58,170 nucleotides of DNA from Cryobacterium sinapicolor (GTDB lineage: Bacteria > Actinomycetota > Actinomycetes > Actinomycetales > Microbacteriaceae): positions 1-58,170 of the forward strand of contig NZ_SOGQ01000092.1 in the NCBI RefSeq assembly GCF_004403465.1. Direction: 5' to 3'. A program made the position numbers and the translations under genes. Below the pieces are notes generated by a model, which saw only the letters and a list, made by a program, of their open reading frames with translations, was not told the origin of the DNA and ran no database searches. Positions 16,510 to 24,683 of this stretch are shown here, in pieces (position 1 is the first letter of the stretch; each line of letters starts with the position of its first letter).

Positions 16510-16632
16510 GTGTTTGTTCTTCTCGCCGTTCTCGTTCTCATCGTCATCTCTTCCGTCGTTGCCGTCGTCGTCGACGTGCACAAGGACGGCTTCCGTCGCG
16601 TGCCCGAGCGCAAGCTCGTTCGCATCTTCTAA
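16510..16632 (+). CDS. Small single-pass membrane peptide (40 aa)
   Basis: GTG start at 16510 with GAAAGG eight to nine bases upstream. The product starts VFVLLAVLVLIVISSVVAVV, an uninterrupted hydrophobic helix of about 20 residues. A basic cytoplasmic-type tail with DVHKDGFRRVPERKLVRIF ends at TAA 16632. Codon use strongly favours C/G at third positions (GTC, CTC, ATC), which supports real translation. I do not recognise a family. It lies 53 bp before pyrE, so co-expression is possible, and divergent from lysR. Confidence 0.65.
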   Translation: MFVLLAVLVLIVISSVVAVVVDVHKDGFRRVPERKLVRIF

Positions 16633-16672
16633 GGGCTCGCTTGCCCTCAGGCTCTCCGACCGGCCGATGGCC

Positions 16673-16678
16673 TAAAGT
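16673..16678 (+). promoter_or_regulatory. Candidate -10 box of a leaderless pyrE transcript
   Basis: TAAAGT followed by seven bases and the pyrE GTG, with no Shine-Dalgarno sequence. It matches the TANNNT-N(5-7)-RTG pattern seen before about ten genes in this window. Confidence 0.45.
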
Positions 16679-16685
16679 TGGACCT

Positions 16686-17234
16686 GTGACGGACACACGC
16701 CAGCAGCTCATCGCCCACATCTCGGCCGAGGCCGTTTTCCATGGGGATTTCACCCTGACCAGCGGCAAGAAGGCGACGTACTACGTCGATCTGCGCAAGG
16801 TCAGCCTCGACCACCGCGTCGCCCCCCTGATCGGCCAGGTCATGCTCGACCTGATCGCGGACATCCCTGATGTCACCGCGGTCGGCGGCATGACCATGGG
16901 TGCCGACCCGGTGGCCGCGGCCATCCTGCACCAGGGTGTGGCCCGCGGCGCCGCGTACGACGCGTTCGTCGTGCGCAAGGAGCCCAAGGACCACGGCCGG
17001 GGAAAGCAGGTCGAAGGACCCGACCTCGCCGGTAAGCGCGTCGTCGTGCTCGAGGACACGTCCACCACGGGCGGCTCCCCGCTGGCGGCCATCGACGCGC
17101 TCCTCAAAGTGGGCGCGATCATCGCCGGCGTCGCCGTCGTCGTCGACCGCAACACCGGTGCCCGCGAAGTGATCGAAGCCGCGGGCTACCCCTACTACGC
17201 CGCCATCGGCCTTGAGGACCTGGGGCTGAACTAG
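16686..17234 (+). CDS. pyrE: Orotate phosphoribosyltransferase
   Basis: Joins orotate to PRPP to give OMP in de novo pyrimidine synthesis. The 182-residue protein has the N-terminal FTLTSGKKATYYVDLR motif, GGMTMGADPVAAA, RKEPKDHGRGKQVEG (flexible catalytic loop) and the PRPP-binding VVVLEDTSTTGGSPLAA. GTG at 16686 was chosen because the upstream in-frame extension is not protein-like and overlaps the small membrane peptide gene. The stop TAG shares its last base with the GTG of the next gene, indicating coupling. Confidence 0.95.
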   Translation: MTDTRQQLIAHISAEAVFHGDFTLTSGKKATYYVDLRKVSLDHRVAPLIGQVMLDLIADIPDVTAVGGMTMGADPVAAAILHQGVARGAAYDAFVVRKEPKDHGRGKQVEGPDLAGKRVVVLEDTSTTGGSPLAAIDALLKVGAIIAGVAVVVDRNTGAREVIEAAGYPYYAAIGLEDLGLN

Positions 17235-19483
17235 TGCCCAAGGACGAGGTGCCCGGCGAAGACGGTATGGCGTGGCTGGCATCTCAGCTCGGTGATGGTG
17301 CGCGCCCGGCGCTGCCGGACGAGTACTCGCCCCGCCAGTCGCCGCGCTGGCCGAGAACCTCGCGCATCGTTCCACCGGCGCCCGTCGAGCCGACGACCCA
17401 TACCGGCGTCTTCCTCTGGGGGCTCAAGCCCACCTCCCAGCCTGATCCTCGGCTCGCCAAGGGGGCAGCGGCACGGGCGGCGGCCGCTGCTGCTGCTGCT
17501 GGTGGGGCCGGTGCGGTCCCCGTGATTCCCGCCGCTTCGGCGCCGTCGACGTCGGTGCCTGGTCCGCTGCCTGCGGGGTCGCCGTCTGCGGTGTCGTCGA
17601 CCGCGACGGGATCCGTGCCGACCACGACAGCGGCCCTGTTCGTCGTGACGCCCGCGAATCCGGCGCGTGTGACCACGACCGGTGCCGCCTCAGCCGGCAA
17701 TGCGGCAGGTGCCGCCCGGACTGCGCCGTCTGCTCCCGTCGCTGCGTCTTCTCCCGTCTCCGCGTCTTCTTCCGTGGCTGCGTCTCTTCCTGTTTCTCCC
17801 TCTTCTCCTGCGTCTGCCCCTGCGTCGGCCTCTTCCGAGCTGCAGCCGGCCGCGTACGCGAACACGGCCGCTGCCGGATCGAACCCGTCGACCGCTGCGC
17901 GCACGGATGACTTGGCTTCGGAACTGACTCCGGCCGGCCCGCGTCCGCCTTCGGGCTCGGTGCCCGCCCGTTCGGTACCCGACCCTGTGTCGACCGAGGC
18001 ACCCGCACCTTCGGCACCCGCACCTTCGCGGCCCGTCGAGGCCCCAGCGCCCATGCCGGTGCCCGGCGGGAACGGATCGGACCGTGCACACGGGAGCGAC
18101 GGCATCCGTTCGGTGGAAGCCGATCTCGCGCCGGCGCCGTGGTGGGCCAGCCTCGCCCAGTCCCCACTCGAGCTGACCCCCGAAGAGATCGCGGCCGCCG
18201 ACCTGCTGGCCGGGCGCACGCCGCCTGCGCCGGCACCCGAGCCGACCCCGTTGCCGGCTCCGGTCTCCGCCCGCGGCCGTTTGCGGGCACGCCTGGCCGC
18301 GTCGCTGTCGGTTCCCGCCTCCGTCGCGGGCCCGACCCCCGCACCCGCGGCAGCTGTTCCCGCACCAGGCACCCACTCTCACACTCGGCTGGCCGAGACG
18401 GCCGCGCAGGCCTCCGCCGCGGCCCGCGCCGCAGCCGCGCCCGCCGGGACCCCCGCATCTCCCTTAGCCGCGCCTTCGGTGCAACCGGCCGCAGCCGGAG
18501 CCGCAGCCGCAGCCGCAGCCGCAGCTGCCGCCCCGCGTTCCCCCGAACCCGCACCAGCTCCGACCGTGGCCACCGCCCAAGCCGGTCCGAGTGCTGCCGC
18601 CGCCCCGCTCGCCTCCGCCGGTACGACCGGCCCGACCGCCGCGGGGGCTACGGAAGCCCCGACCACCCCGATCGCCTCGGCGGGCACGACCGGCACGAAC
18701 AGCCTGGTCGGCACGGCGGCCCCGCGCTCCGCGCTCGGCACAAGCGCCTCGTCGGGCACCAATGCCCCGGTCGCCGCGTCCGGGGCGCGTGCCTCGGCGG
18801 GTGCATCGTCCGGTGCCGGTTCCGGTGCCGGTGCCGGTGCAGGCACGGCACGGCCTGCCTCGGTTGGTCGCCCGCCCGGAGGATCCCGACCCGGCAAGCC
18901 CCGGCTCCGCATCTGGATCGCGGGCGGCTTGGTTCTGGTGCTCGCGCTGGCGGCGCTGTTCTTCCTCGGGCAGAGTCTGGTCGGCGGCGACGCCACTCCG
19001 GTCGCGGTGTCCACGTCCAGTGCCGCACCGGCCCCGAGCGCCACCCCAAGTACCGCGCCGTCGGCGCCGGCCGAGGCCACCGGCCCGCAGCCGGTCGGCG
19101 ACCACCCGTGGGACACACTGTTCGGCGGCGAATGCCTTCAGCCCTATGTGAGCCCCTGGGAAGACGAGTTCACGGTCGCCGACTGCGCCGCACCGCATGC
19201 CGCGCAGCTCGTGTACCGCGGCCTGTTCGCCGGGGATACCGCCGCCCCCTTCCCGGGGGAGGCCGAGCTGGCCGGGCAGATCAACCTGCTCTGCAGCGCG
19301 ACCGGCGTCATCGACCTGGCCGCGGCGTCGGCCTACGACGACGTGCAGGTGCAGGGCAGTTACCCGATCACCGAGAAACAGTGGTTTGAGGGTGCCCGCT
19401 ACTACTACTGCTTCGTGAGCCGGGCCTCGGGTGAGCCGCTCACCGCGAGCGTCGCGGGTCCCGGTCCGGAACCGGCCGCCTAA
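17234..19483 (+). CDS. Low-complexity Ala/Pro/Ser/Thr-rich single-pass membrane protein with C-terminal septum-formation-like domain
   Basis: A 749-residue protein with three parts. Residues 1-75 are a short conserved-looking cytoplasmic N-terminus (DGMAWLASQLGDGARPALPD). About 75-560 are an Ala/Pro/Ser/Thr/Gly low-complexity region with runs of alanine and repeated SAGTTG-type units. One transmembrane helix (IWIAGGLVLVLALAALFFLG) then leads to an outside domain of about 160 residues with paired cysteines (GGECLQPY, ADCAAPHAAQ, LLCSATG, YYYCFVS), resembling the actinobacterial 'septum formation' family (PF13845). It is coupled to pyrE by a one-base overlap. The role is unknown; the low-complexity part is likely to be length-variable. 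Confidence 0.8.
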   Translation: MPKDEVPGEDGMAWLASQLGDGARPALPDEYSPRQSPRWPRTSRIVPPAPVEPTTHTGVFLWGLKPTSQPDPRLAKGAAARAAAAAAAAGGAGAVPVIPAASAPSTSVPGPLPAGSPSAVSSTATGSVPTTTAALFVVTPANPARVTTTGAASAGNAAGAARTAPSAPVAASSPVSASSSVAASLPVSPSSPASAPASASSELQPAAYANTAAAGSNPSTAARTDDLASELTPAGPRPPSGSVPARSVPDPVSTEAPAPSAPAPSRPVEAPAPMPVPGGNGSDRAHGSDGIRSVEADLAPAPWWASLAQSPLELTPEEIAAADLLAGRTPPAPAPEPTPLPAPVSARGRLRARLAASLSVPASVAGPTPAPAAAVPAPGTHSHTRLAETAAQASAAARAAAAPAGTPASPLAAPSVQPAAAGAAAAAAAAAAAPRSPEPAPAPTVATAQAGPSAAAAPLASAGTTGPTAAGATEAPTTPIASAGTTGTNSLVGTAAPRSALGTSASSGTNAPVAASGARASAGASSGAGSGAGAGAGTARPASVGRPPGGSRPGKPRLRIWIAGGLVLVLALAALFFLGQSLVGGDATPVAVSTSSAAPAPSATPSTAPSAPAEATGPQPVGDHPWDTLFGGECLQPYVSPWEDEFTVADCAAPHAAQLVYRGLFAGDTAAPFPGEAELAGQINLLCSATGVIDLAAASAYDDVQVQGSYPITEKQWFEGARYYYCFVSRASGEPLTASVAGPGPEPAA

Positions 19484-19552
19484 CTGCACTGCCCAGGCAG
19501 AATGGTTGAGCGGGTGTGACGACTCGCGGCATCCGTCGCCCGCCCTCTGCTA

Positions 19553-19596
19553 CCCGCTAACCGCCCGCTAACCGCCCGCTAACCGCCCGCTAACCG
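19553..19596. repeat. Four perfect tandem copies of an 11-bp unit
   Basis: CCCGCTAACCG is repeated four times without error, followed at once by an 83-bp palindromic element. It lies in the 294-bp convergent gap between the low-complexity membrane protein gene and the HAD phosphatase gene. Copy number is likely variable between strains. Confidence 0.9.
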
Positions 19597-19604
19597 CTAC
19601 CCGA

Positions 19605-19687
19605 ACGAATTCGACGGAGATTGTGCCGAGAATGGCCTGTTTCGGTCTGAAAACGGGGTTCCAGGCCAAAATCTCCGTCGAATTCGT
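19605..19687. repeat. Family B 83-bp palindromic element, copy 1
   Basis: ACGAATTCGACGGAGATT at the left end is matched by its exact complement at the right end (18-bp perfect arms). A nested inner stem TGGCCTG/CAGGCCA is also present. It is inverted relative to the copies at 35657 and 36608. Between convergent genes it could serve as a bidirectional terminator. Length is exactly 83 bp, as in both other copies. Confidence 0.9.
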
Positions 19688-19777
19688 CAGGACACCCCCG
19701 CGGCGGGGCAACGGATGCGGCGGCGGGCGCCGCCGGTTCGGCGGGCGCCGCCGCCGCGGCTCGCCGCGCGACGCACC

Positions 19778-20578
19778 CTAGATCGCGTCGGACTCCACCG
19801 GCTCCTTGGAGACGAGCTCGTGAACGCCGGAGAGGATCTCGTCCGGGCGGAACGGGTAGCGGCTGATCTCAGCCGTGTCGCTGATGCCGGTCATCACGAG
19901 GATGGTGTGCAGCCCGGCCTCGATGCCGGCGACGATGTCGGTGTCCATTCGGTCGCCGATCATGGCGGTGTTCTCCGAATGCGCGCCGATCTTGTTCATC
20001 GCCGAACGGAACATCATCGGGTTCGGCTTGCCCACCACATAGGGCTCCATGCCGGTGGCCTTGGTGATGAGGGCCGAGATCGCACCCGTGGCAGGCAGGG
20101 GGCCGTCCGCGCTGGGGCCGGTCGCATCCGGGTTCGTCGCAATGAACCGGGCGCCGTTCAGGAGCAGACGGATGGCCTTGGTGATGGCCTCGAACGAGTA
20201 GTTGCGGGTTTCGCCGACCACCACGTAGTCCGGGTTGGTCTCGGTCATGATGAAGCCGGCCTCGTGCAGCGCGGTCGTCAGCCCGACTTCCCCGATCACG
20301 AAGGCGGTACCGCCGGGCGCCTGGGAGCGCAGGAAGTCGGCCGTCGCCAGGGCGGAGGTCCAGATGCGGTCCTCCGGCACGTTCAGGCCCGATGCCCGCA
20401 GGCGGGCACTGAGGTCCCGAGGGGTGAAGATCGAGTTGTTGGTGAGAACCAGGAACGGCGTACCGGCGTCGCTCCACTGCTGCAGCAGTTCTGCGGCGCC
20501 CGGAAGCGGGCTGTTTTCGTGGACGAGCACGCCGTCCATATCGGTGAGCCAGCATTCGATGTCTTCGCGGCGTGTCAT
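19778..20578 (-). CDS. HAD-IIA family phosphatase (NagD-like)
   Basis: A 266-residue haloacid dehalogenase superfamily sugar/nucleotide phosphatase. Motif I is DMDGVL (Asp13 nucleophile, Asp15 acid/base), motif II is LTNNS, motif III has the lysine in GKPNPMMF, and motif IV is GDRMDTD. A C2-type cap lies between motifs II and III. Family members dephosphorylate UMP, GMP, glycerol phosphate or 4-nitrophenyl phosphate, and the real substrate cannot be read here. A GGGAG ribosome binding site precedes the ATG. It stands alone between the mntR gene and a palindrome-rich convergent gap. Confidence 0.92.
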   Translation of the reverse strand: MTRREDIECWLTDMDGVLVHENSPLPGAAELLQQWSDAGTPFLVLTNNSIFTPRDLSARLRASGLNVPEDRIWTSALATADFLRSQAPGGTAFVIGEVGLTTALHEAGFIMTETNPDYVVVGETRNYSFEAITKAIRLLLNGARFIATNPDATGPSADGPLPATGAISALITKATGMEPYVVGKPNPMMFRSAMNKIGAHSENTAMIGDRMDTDIVAGIEAGLHTILVMTGISDTAEISRYPFRPDEILSGVHELVSKEPVESDAI

Positions 20579-20630
20579 TGGTGCTCCCTCGGTTCGGGGA
20601 CAAGCCTAGCGGCGCGAGGTTTCCAGTCAG

Positions 20631-21275
20631 TTACGCGGTGAGCCAGATCGACCGGGCCGCCGCTGTCGACAGCCGACGGATGCCGCCGCCCGGCAGCCGC
20701 ACCGCGCCGGGTTCGAGCACGGTGAGCCGGGTTCCCGGGCCGACCCGATCCACGGCGAGGTCGCGCAGGATGTCCGGGTCGCGGTCGCTGATCCGCACCA
20801 CCTCCCCGACATGGCCGGGGGCGGCCTCCGCCAGCAGCACGGCGGCAGGGCGGGCCAGGGTTCCATCTTCGGCCGGGATCGGGTCGCCGTGCGGGTCGGC
20901 GGACGGATGCCCCAGCCGGTCGTCGATCGCGGCCAGCAGCCGGTCGGAGATGGAATGCTCGAGCACCTCCGCCTCGTCGTGCACCTCGTGCCAGTCGTAG
21001 CCCATCTCCCGCACGAGCCAGGTCTCGATCAGCCGGTGCCGGCGCACCACCGCGGTCGCGCGTAGGAAACCGGCCCGGGTCAGGGTGAGCGGCCCGTACG
21101 GGACGTGCTCGATCAGGCCGCCGGCGGCGAGCTTCTTCACCATCTCGGTGACCGACGACGGCGCCACCCCCAGCCGCGCGGCCAGCACCGAGGGCGTGAT
21201 CGGGCTCGGCTGCCACTCGGTGTGCGCGTAGATGGTCTTGAGGTAGTCCTCGGCCGCGGGGGTGGTGTGCTTCAT
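20631..21275 (-). CDS. mntR: DtxR/MntR family metal-dependent transcriptional regulator
   Basis: A 214-residue manganese- or iron-dependent repressor. An N-terminal winged helix-turn-helix (residues about 8-60; SVLAARLGVAPSSVTEMVKKL) is followed by the metal-binding and dimerisation domain (HRLIETWLVREMGYDWHEVHDEAEVLEHSIS) and a C-terminal FeoA/SH3-like domain. It begins seven bases after the mntH stop with GAGGG as ribosome binding site, so it is co-transcribed with the manganese transporter gene. That supports MntR rather than an iron regulator and implies feedback control of its own operon. Confidence 0.9.
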   Translation of the reverse strand: MKHTTPAAEDYLKTIYAHTEWQPSPITPSVLAARLGVAPSSVTEMVKKLAAGGLIEHVPYGPLTLTRAGFLRATAVVRRHRLIETWLVREMGYDWHEVHDEAEVLEHSISDRLLAAIDDRLGHPSADPHGDPIPAEDGTLARPAAVLLAEAAPGHVGEVVRISDRDPDILRDLAVDRVGPGTRLTVLEPGAVRLPGGGIRRLSTAAARSIWLTA

Positions 21276-21282
21276 GACGCCC

Positions 21283-22554
21283 TCACGCCCCGGTGAACAC
21301 GAGCACCAGCAGCACCACGTTCAGCGCCACCAGGAGCACCGCGCAGATCGCGCCGGCGAGGGTCGTGAACCAGCGGTTGGCGTGCTCACCGAGCACCCCG
21401 TGCTGCATGGTGAGCCAGACCAGCGGGATCAGCGCGAACGGGATGCCGAACGACAGCACGACCTGGCTGAGCACCAGGGCCTCGGTCGGGTCGAAACCCA
21501 CGCCGAGGATCAGCAGCGCCGGAATGAGGGTGACCACCCGGCGCGCCACCAGAGGCACCCGCACGCGCAGCAGGCCGTGCATGATCTCCGCGCCCGCGTA
21601 CGCCCCGACCGAGGTCGACGCCAGCCCGGAGGCCAGCAGCCCGACCGCGAACACCGTCGCGATCACCGGCCCGAGGGTTGCCTCCAGGGCCACGTGGGCA
21701 CCCTCGAGCGTGTCGGTGCCGGCGACGCCCTGCAGAGCGGATGCCGCGAGCAACAGGATCGACAGGTTCACCGTTCCGGCGATCACCATCGCGATCGTGA
21801 CGTCCCACTTGGTGGCCCAGAGCAGGCGACGCGTCGCCGCGCGGTCCGCCACGACCGGGAAGCGGTCCCGGGTGAGAGCGGAGTGCGCGTAGATGGCGTG
21901 CGGCATGATCGTCGCACCGAGGATGGACGCGGCCAGGAGCACCGAGTTCGCGCCGTCGAAGCGCGGCACGAGGCCGGAGAGGACGCTGCCGGCATCCGGT
22001 GGGGCGAAAAACACCCCGGCCGTGAAGCCCACGGTGATGATGAGCAGCAGTGCCACGATGACGCGTTCGAAGATGCGAGGGCCGCGACGGGTCTGCACCG
22101 TGAGAACGATCATCGAGATGACGCCGGTGATCACGCCGCCGGCGAGCAGGGGAAGGCCGAAGAGCAGGTTCAGCGCGACCGCGCCGCCGATGATCTCGGC
22201 CAGGTCGGTGGCCATGGCCACCAGTTCCGCCTGCACCCAATAGAGGCGCCGGGTGAGGGGACGCCGCATCCGCACCCCGAGGATCTCCGGCAGGCTCGTG
22301 CCGGTGACGATGCCGAGCTTGGCCGAGAGGTATTGGATCAGCCAGGCCATCACGTTGCCGGCCACGACCACCCAGACCAGCAGGTAGCCGTAGCGGGCGC
22401 CGGCGGTCATGTTGCTGGCGACGTTGCCGGGGTCGAGGTAGGCGACGCCCGCGACCAGGGCCGGGCCGAGCAGCCAGAGCAAGCGAGAGGATGGCGCGGT
22501 CGCGATCTCCGGGATCGGGCCTCTCGCATCCGTGCGCACGTTGTTTTTAGCCAC
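21283..22554 (-). CDS. mntH: Nramp family Mn2+/H+ symporter
   Basis: A 423-residue inner-membrane importer of Mn(II) and possibly Fe(II) driven by protons, with 11 hydrophobic helices. The metal-binding motifs are DPGN (41-44) in helix 1 and MPH (217-219) in helix 6. The start is GTG at 22554, with no Shine-Dalgarno sequence. Instead TATCCT lies six bases before the GTG, indicating a leaderless transcript. Two MntR-like boxes cover the promoter and the start codon. The regulator gene follows directly. Confidence 0.95.
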   Translation of the reverse strand: MAKNNVRTDARGPIPEIATAPSSRLLWLLGPALVAGVAYLDPGNVASNMTAGARYGYLLVWVVVAGNVMAWLIQYLSAKLGIVTGTSLPEILGVRMRRPLTRRLYWVQAELVAMATDLAEIIGGAVALNLLFGLPLLAGGVITGVISMIVLTVQTRRGPRIFERVIVALLLIITVGFTAGVFFAPPDAGSVLSGLVPRFDGANSVLLAASILGATIMPHAIYAHSALTRDRFPVVADRAATRRLLWATKWDVTIAMVIAGTVNLSILLLAASALQGVAGTDTLEGAHVALEATLGPVIATVFAVGLLASGLASTSVGAYAGAEIMHGLLRVRVPLVARRVVTLIPALLILGVGFDPTEALVLSQVVLSFGIPFALIPLVWLTMQHGVLGEHANRWFTTLAGAICAVLLVALNVVLLVLVFTGA

Positions 22555-22589
22555 ACCGAAAGGATAGGGCAGATTTAGGCAGACCGAAA
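22546..22589 (-). promoter_or_regulatory. mntH promoter with two MntR-like boxes
   Basis: Plus-strand TTTAGCCACACCGAAA (22546-22561) and TTTAGGCAGACCGAAA (22574-22589) share the pattern TTTAGSCASACCGAAA, an imperfect palindrome TTTMGG...CCKAAA. The first covers the mntH start codon. The second covers the -35 position (TTTCGG, 17 bases before TATCCT at 22566-22561). Binding to either would block transcription or initiation. Confidence 0.7.
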
Positions 22590-22614
22590 GATCGCCGCCG
22601 CACCGCCGTAGTGG

Positions 22615-23307
22615 TTACTCCTCGCGCAGGTCCTCGGGGATCGTGGTGACGGGCACGGGGCTCTTGCCGCGGGTGCGCATCGTCTCGCGGCCTGCTTTGT
22701 AGAGCTCGGACAGGATCGGCACGCCCGAGAGCAGCACGATGGCGATGATGAAGTACTCGGAGTACTTCGCCACGAACTCGATCTGGCCGAGCAGGAAGCC
22801 GACGAGGGTGAGGCCGACACCCCAGGCGAAGGCACCGATCAGGTTGAAGAGCACGAAGGTGCGATATTTCATCCGGCCGACGCCGGCGGCGACCGGCACG
22901 AAGGCGCGGAACACGGGCAGGAAGCGGGCGATGATGACGGCCTTGCCGCCGTGCTTGGCGAAGAACGCGTTGGTGCGTTCCACGTTCTTCGGGTTGAACA
23001 GGCGGTTCTGTTCGCGGGCGAAGACGGCGGGACCCGCCTTCCGACCGATGTAATAGGCGAGCTGGTCGCCGGAGAACGCGGCGATGAAGATGACCAGGCA
23101 GGTCACCCAGATCGGGAACGGCACGTCCCCGGTGGCGGTGAGCAGGCCCACAGTGAAGAGGAGGGAGTCTCCGGGCAGGAAGGACAGCACGATGAAGCCG
23201 GTCTCGACGAAGACGACGGCGGCGACGCCGAGGAGCACGAACGACCCGAACCAGCCGATCAGCCACTCCGAGTCGAGAAAGTCGATGCCGAAGAGCGTGG
23301 GATGCAT
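22615..23307 (-). CDS. DedA family membrane protein
   Basis: A 230-residue polytopic membrane protein of the DedA/SNARE-associated (VTT) family, thought to move lipid carriers such as undecaprenyl phosphate or phospholipids across the membrane. Conserved features are ETGFIVLSFLPGDSLLF, GDQLAYYIGRKAG and the signature ARFLPVFRAFVPVAAGVG. The ATG at 23307 has AAGGAA upstream; a longer in-frame extension has no ribosome binding site. The C-terminus is a basic tail. It stands as a single gene upstream of and co-oriented with mntH. Confidence 0.93.
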   Translation of the reverse strand: MHPTLFGIDFLDSEWLIGWFGSFVLLGVAAVVFVETGFIVLSFLPGDSLLFTVGLLTATGDVPFPIWVTCLVIFIAAFSGDQLAYYIGRKAGPAVFAREQNRLFNPKNVERTNAFFAKHGGKAVIIARFLPVFRAFVPVAAGVGRMKYRTFVLFNLIGAFAWGVGLTLVGFLLGQIEFVAKYSEYFIIAIVLLSGVPILSELYKAGRETMRTRGKSPVPVTTIPEDLREE

Positions 23308-23409
23308 GGTGGTGGTTCCTTCAATCGGGGTGCGAGCCGGCGAAACGCGAACCCTGCACGCTAGAGTACCCGACGCTGATCCCGGCACGCCCTGCGGTGC
23401 TCGGCGGGA

Positions 23410-23415
23410 TACGGT
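23410..23415 (+). promoter_or_regulatory. Candidate -10 box of a leaderless trmH transcript
   Basis: TACGGT, six bases, then the GTG start at 23422. No Shine-Dalgarno sequence is present. Confidence 0.45.
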
Positions 23416-23421
23416 GGATCA

Positions 23422-24051
23422 GTGCAAGAGTCGCAGAACCCCACGCCCGAATTGTCCACCCACGGCGTCGGACCCTGGGCCGGAGACTGGCCCGAGGAGT
23501 CGTTCTACGACCGCGAGCTGCTCGAGCGCGGTGACACGCGCAACGTGATCGACCGCTACCGCTACTGGAGTATGGCGGCGATCGTCGCCGACCTTGACGA
23601 GAAGCGGCATCCGTTCCACGTCGCCATCGAGAACTGGCAGCACGACATGAACATCGGCTCGATCGTGCGCAGCGCCAACGCGTTCGCCGCCGACACGGTG
23701 CACATCATCGGCCGGAAGCGGTGGAACAAGCGCGGGGCCATGGTCACCGACCGATACCAGCACGTGCTGCACCACCCGGATGTCGCCACCTTCGTCGAGT
23801 GGGCCGCCGCCGAGACCCTACCGATCATCGCCATCGACAACGTGCCCGGCAGCGTGATCATCGAAACTTTCCGCTTCCCCGAGCGTTGCGTGCTCCTGTT
23901 CGGGCAGGAGGGTCCCGGACTGTCTCCGGAGGCGATCCAGGCAGCGGATGCCGTCGTCGAGATCAGCCAGTTCGGCTCCACCCGCTCGCTCAACGCGTCG
24001 GCCGCCGCGGCCGTCACGATGCACGACTGGGTGCTGCAGCACCGATTCTGA
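23422..24051 (+). CDS. TrmH (SpoU) family RNA methyltransferase
   Basis: A 209-residue SPOUT-class 2'-O-ribose methyltransferase acting on tRNA or rRNA with S-adenosylmethionine. The three family motifs are visible: NIGSIVRSANAF (motif 1), LLFGQEGPGLS (motif 2) and SQFGSTRSLNASAAAAV (motif 3), which form the trefoil-knot cofactor site. The N-terminal 60 residues (GPWAGDWPEESFYDRELLERGD) are typical of the actinobacterial subgroup. The GTG at 23422 lies six bases after a TACGGT -10 box. The exact modified nucleotide is not predictable. Confidence 0.92.
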   Translation: MQESQNPTPELSTHGVGPWAGDWPEESFYDRELLERGDTRNVIDRYRYWSMAAIVADLDEKRHPFHVAIENWQHDMNIGSIVRSANAFAADTVHIIGRKRWNKRGAMVTDRYQHVLHHPDVATFVEWAAAETLPIIAIDNVPGSVIIETFRFPERCVLLFGQEGPGLSPEAIQAADAVVEISQFGSTRSLNASAAAAVTMHDWVLQHRF

Positions 24052-24073
24052 GCGCTGACCGCCCGCGACCGGG

Positions 24074-24127
24074 GGCAACTGTTGCCGAAGCGGACGACTG
24101 TCGCCCGTGTGCGGGCAACAGTTGTCC
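24074..24127. repeat. Single-copy long hairpin
   Basis: GGCAACTGTTGCC (24074-24086) pairs with GGCAACAGTTGTCC (24114-24127) almost perfectly, with a small inner GCGGACG.../GTCGCC stem. It starts 23 bp after the trmH stop and is a candidate terminator, without a T-tract. Confidence 0.6.
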
Positions 24128-24192
24128 GACCGGGCCACGGTTGCGGCGGGAGGGGGACCCCGGCTGTCATCGTTTAGGGCTAGCGTTGGCTC

Positions 24193-24561
24193 ATGACTGC
24201 GATCACTGACGATCTGCCCGCCCGCCTCCTGCACGAAGAGCACGAGGGGTGGCAGGCGATCGTCGCCGGCCACGGCGGTGACTACTACCGGCGAACGATG
24301 ACCGCGGACGGGCTGCTGATCCTGCCGGGCAGGATCGTCACCCGTGACGAGGCGATCGCCTTCTTCAAGGGGATGCCTGCCATCACCGGCTACCAGCTGC
24401 GCGAGCCGGCCGTGGTGCGCCTCAACGACCACGCCGGCGTGCTCGTCTACCGGCTCCTGGCCCACCGCGGCGACGAGATGATCGAGACGAACGCGGCCAC
24501 GACCTACGTATTCGCCGACGGCGGCTGGTGTGTCGCGGCGCACCAGCAGACCGCCCGGTAG
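24193..24561 (+). CDS. NTF2-like / SnoaL-like (DUF4440-type) small protein
   Basis: A 122-residue protein with the cone-shaped NTF2-like fold: an N-terminal helix pair (LLHEEHEGWQAIVAGHGGDYYRR), a middle LILPGRIVTRDEAIAFFKGM, and a C-terminal sheet (VYRLLAHRGDEM, TTYVFADGGWCVAAHQQT). Such proteins bind small ligands or act as enzymes of varied kind; no function is assigned. TAGCGT lies six bases before the ATG, with no Shine-Dalgarno sequence, so a leaderless transcript is likely. It is apparently monocistronic. Confidence 0.82.
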   Translation: MTAITDDLPARLLHEEHEGWQAIVAGHGGDYYRRTMTADGLLILPGRIVTRDEAIAFFKGMPAITGYQLREPAVVRLNDHAGVLVYRLLAHRGDEMIETNAATTYVFADGGWCVAAHQQTAR

Positions 24562-24683
24562 CGGCCCGACGGGGCGGTTTTCCCGCTCCGGTCCGCTGTG
24601 TTGTGGCCCGTCCCGGCAGGGTTGTGGACGCCGGAACCCGGGGATACCGTGGCCGACAAACTGCCACAGAAGGGACTCCGGCA

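Noticed and set aside
19605..19687. Insertion sequence end or solo transposon terminal repeats
   Set aside because: No transposase gene is in the window and no flanking target duplication is visible, so only a palindromic repeat is claimed.
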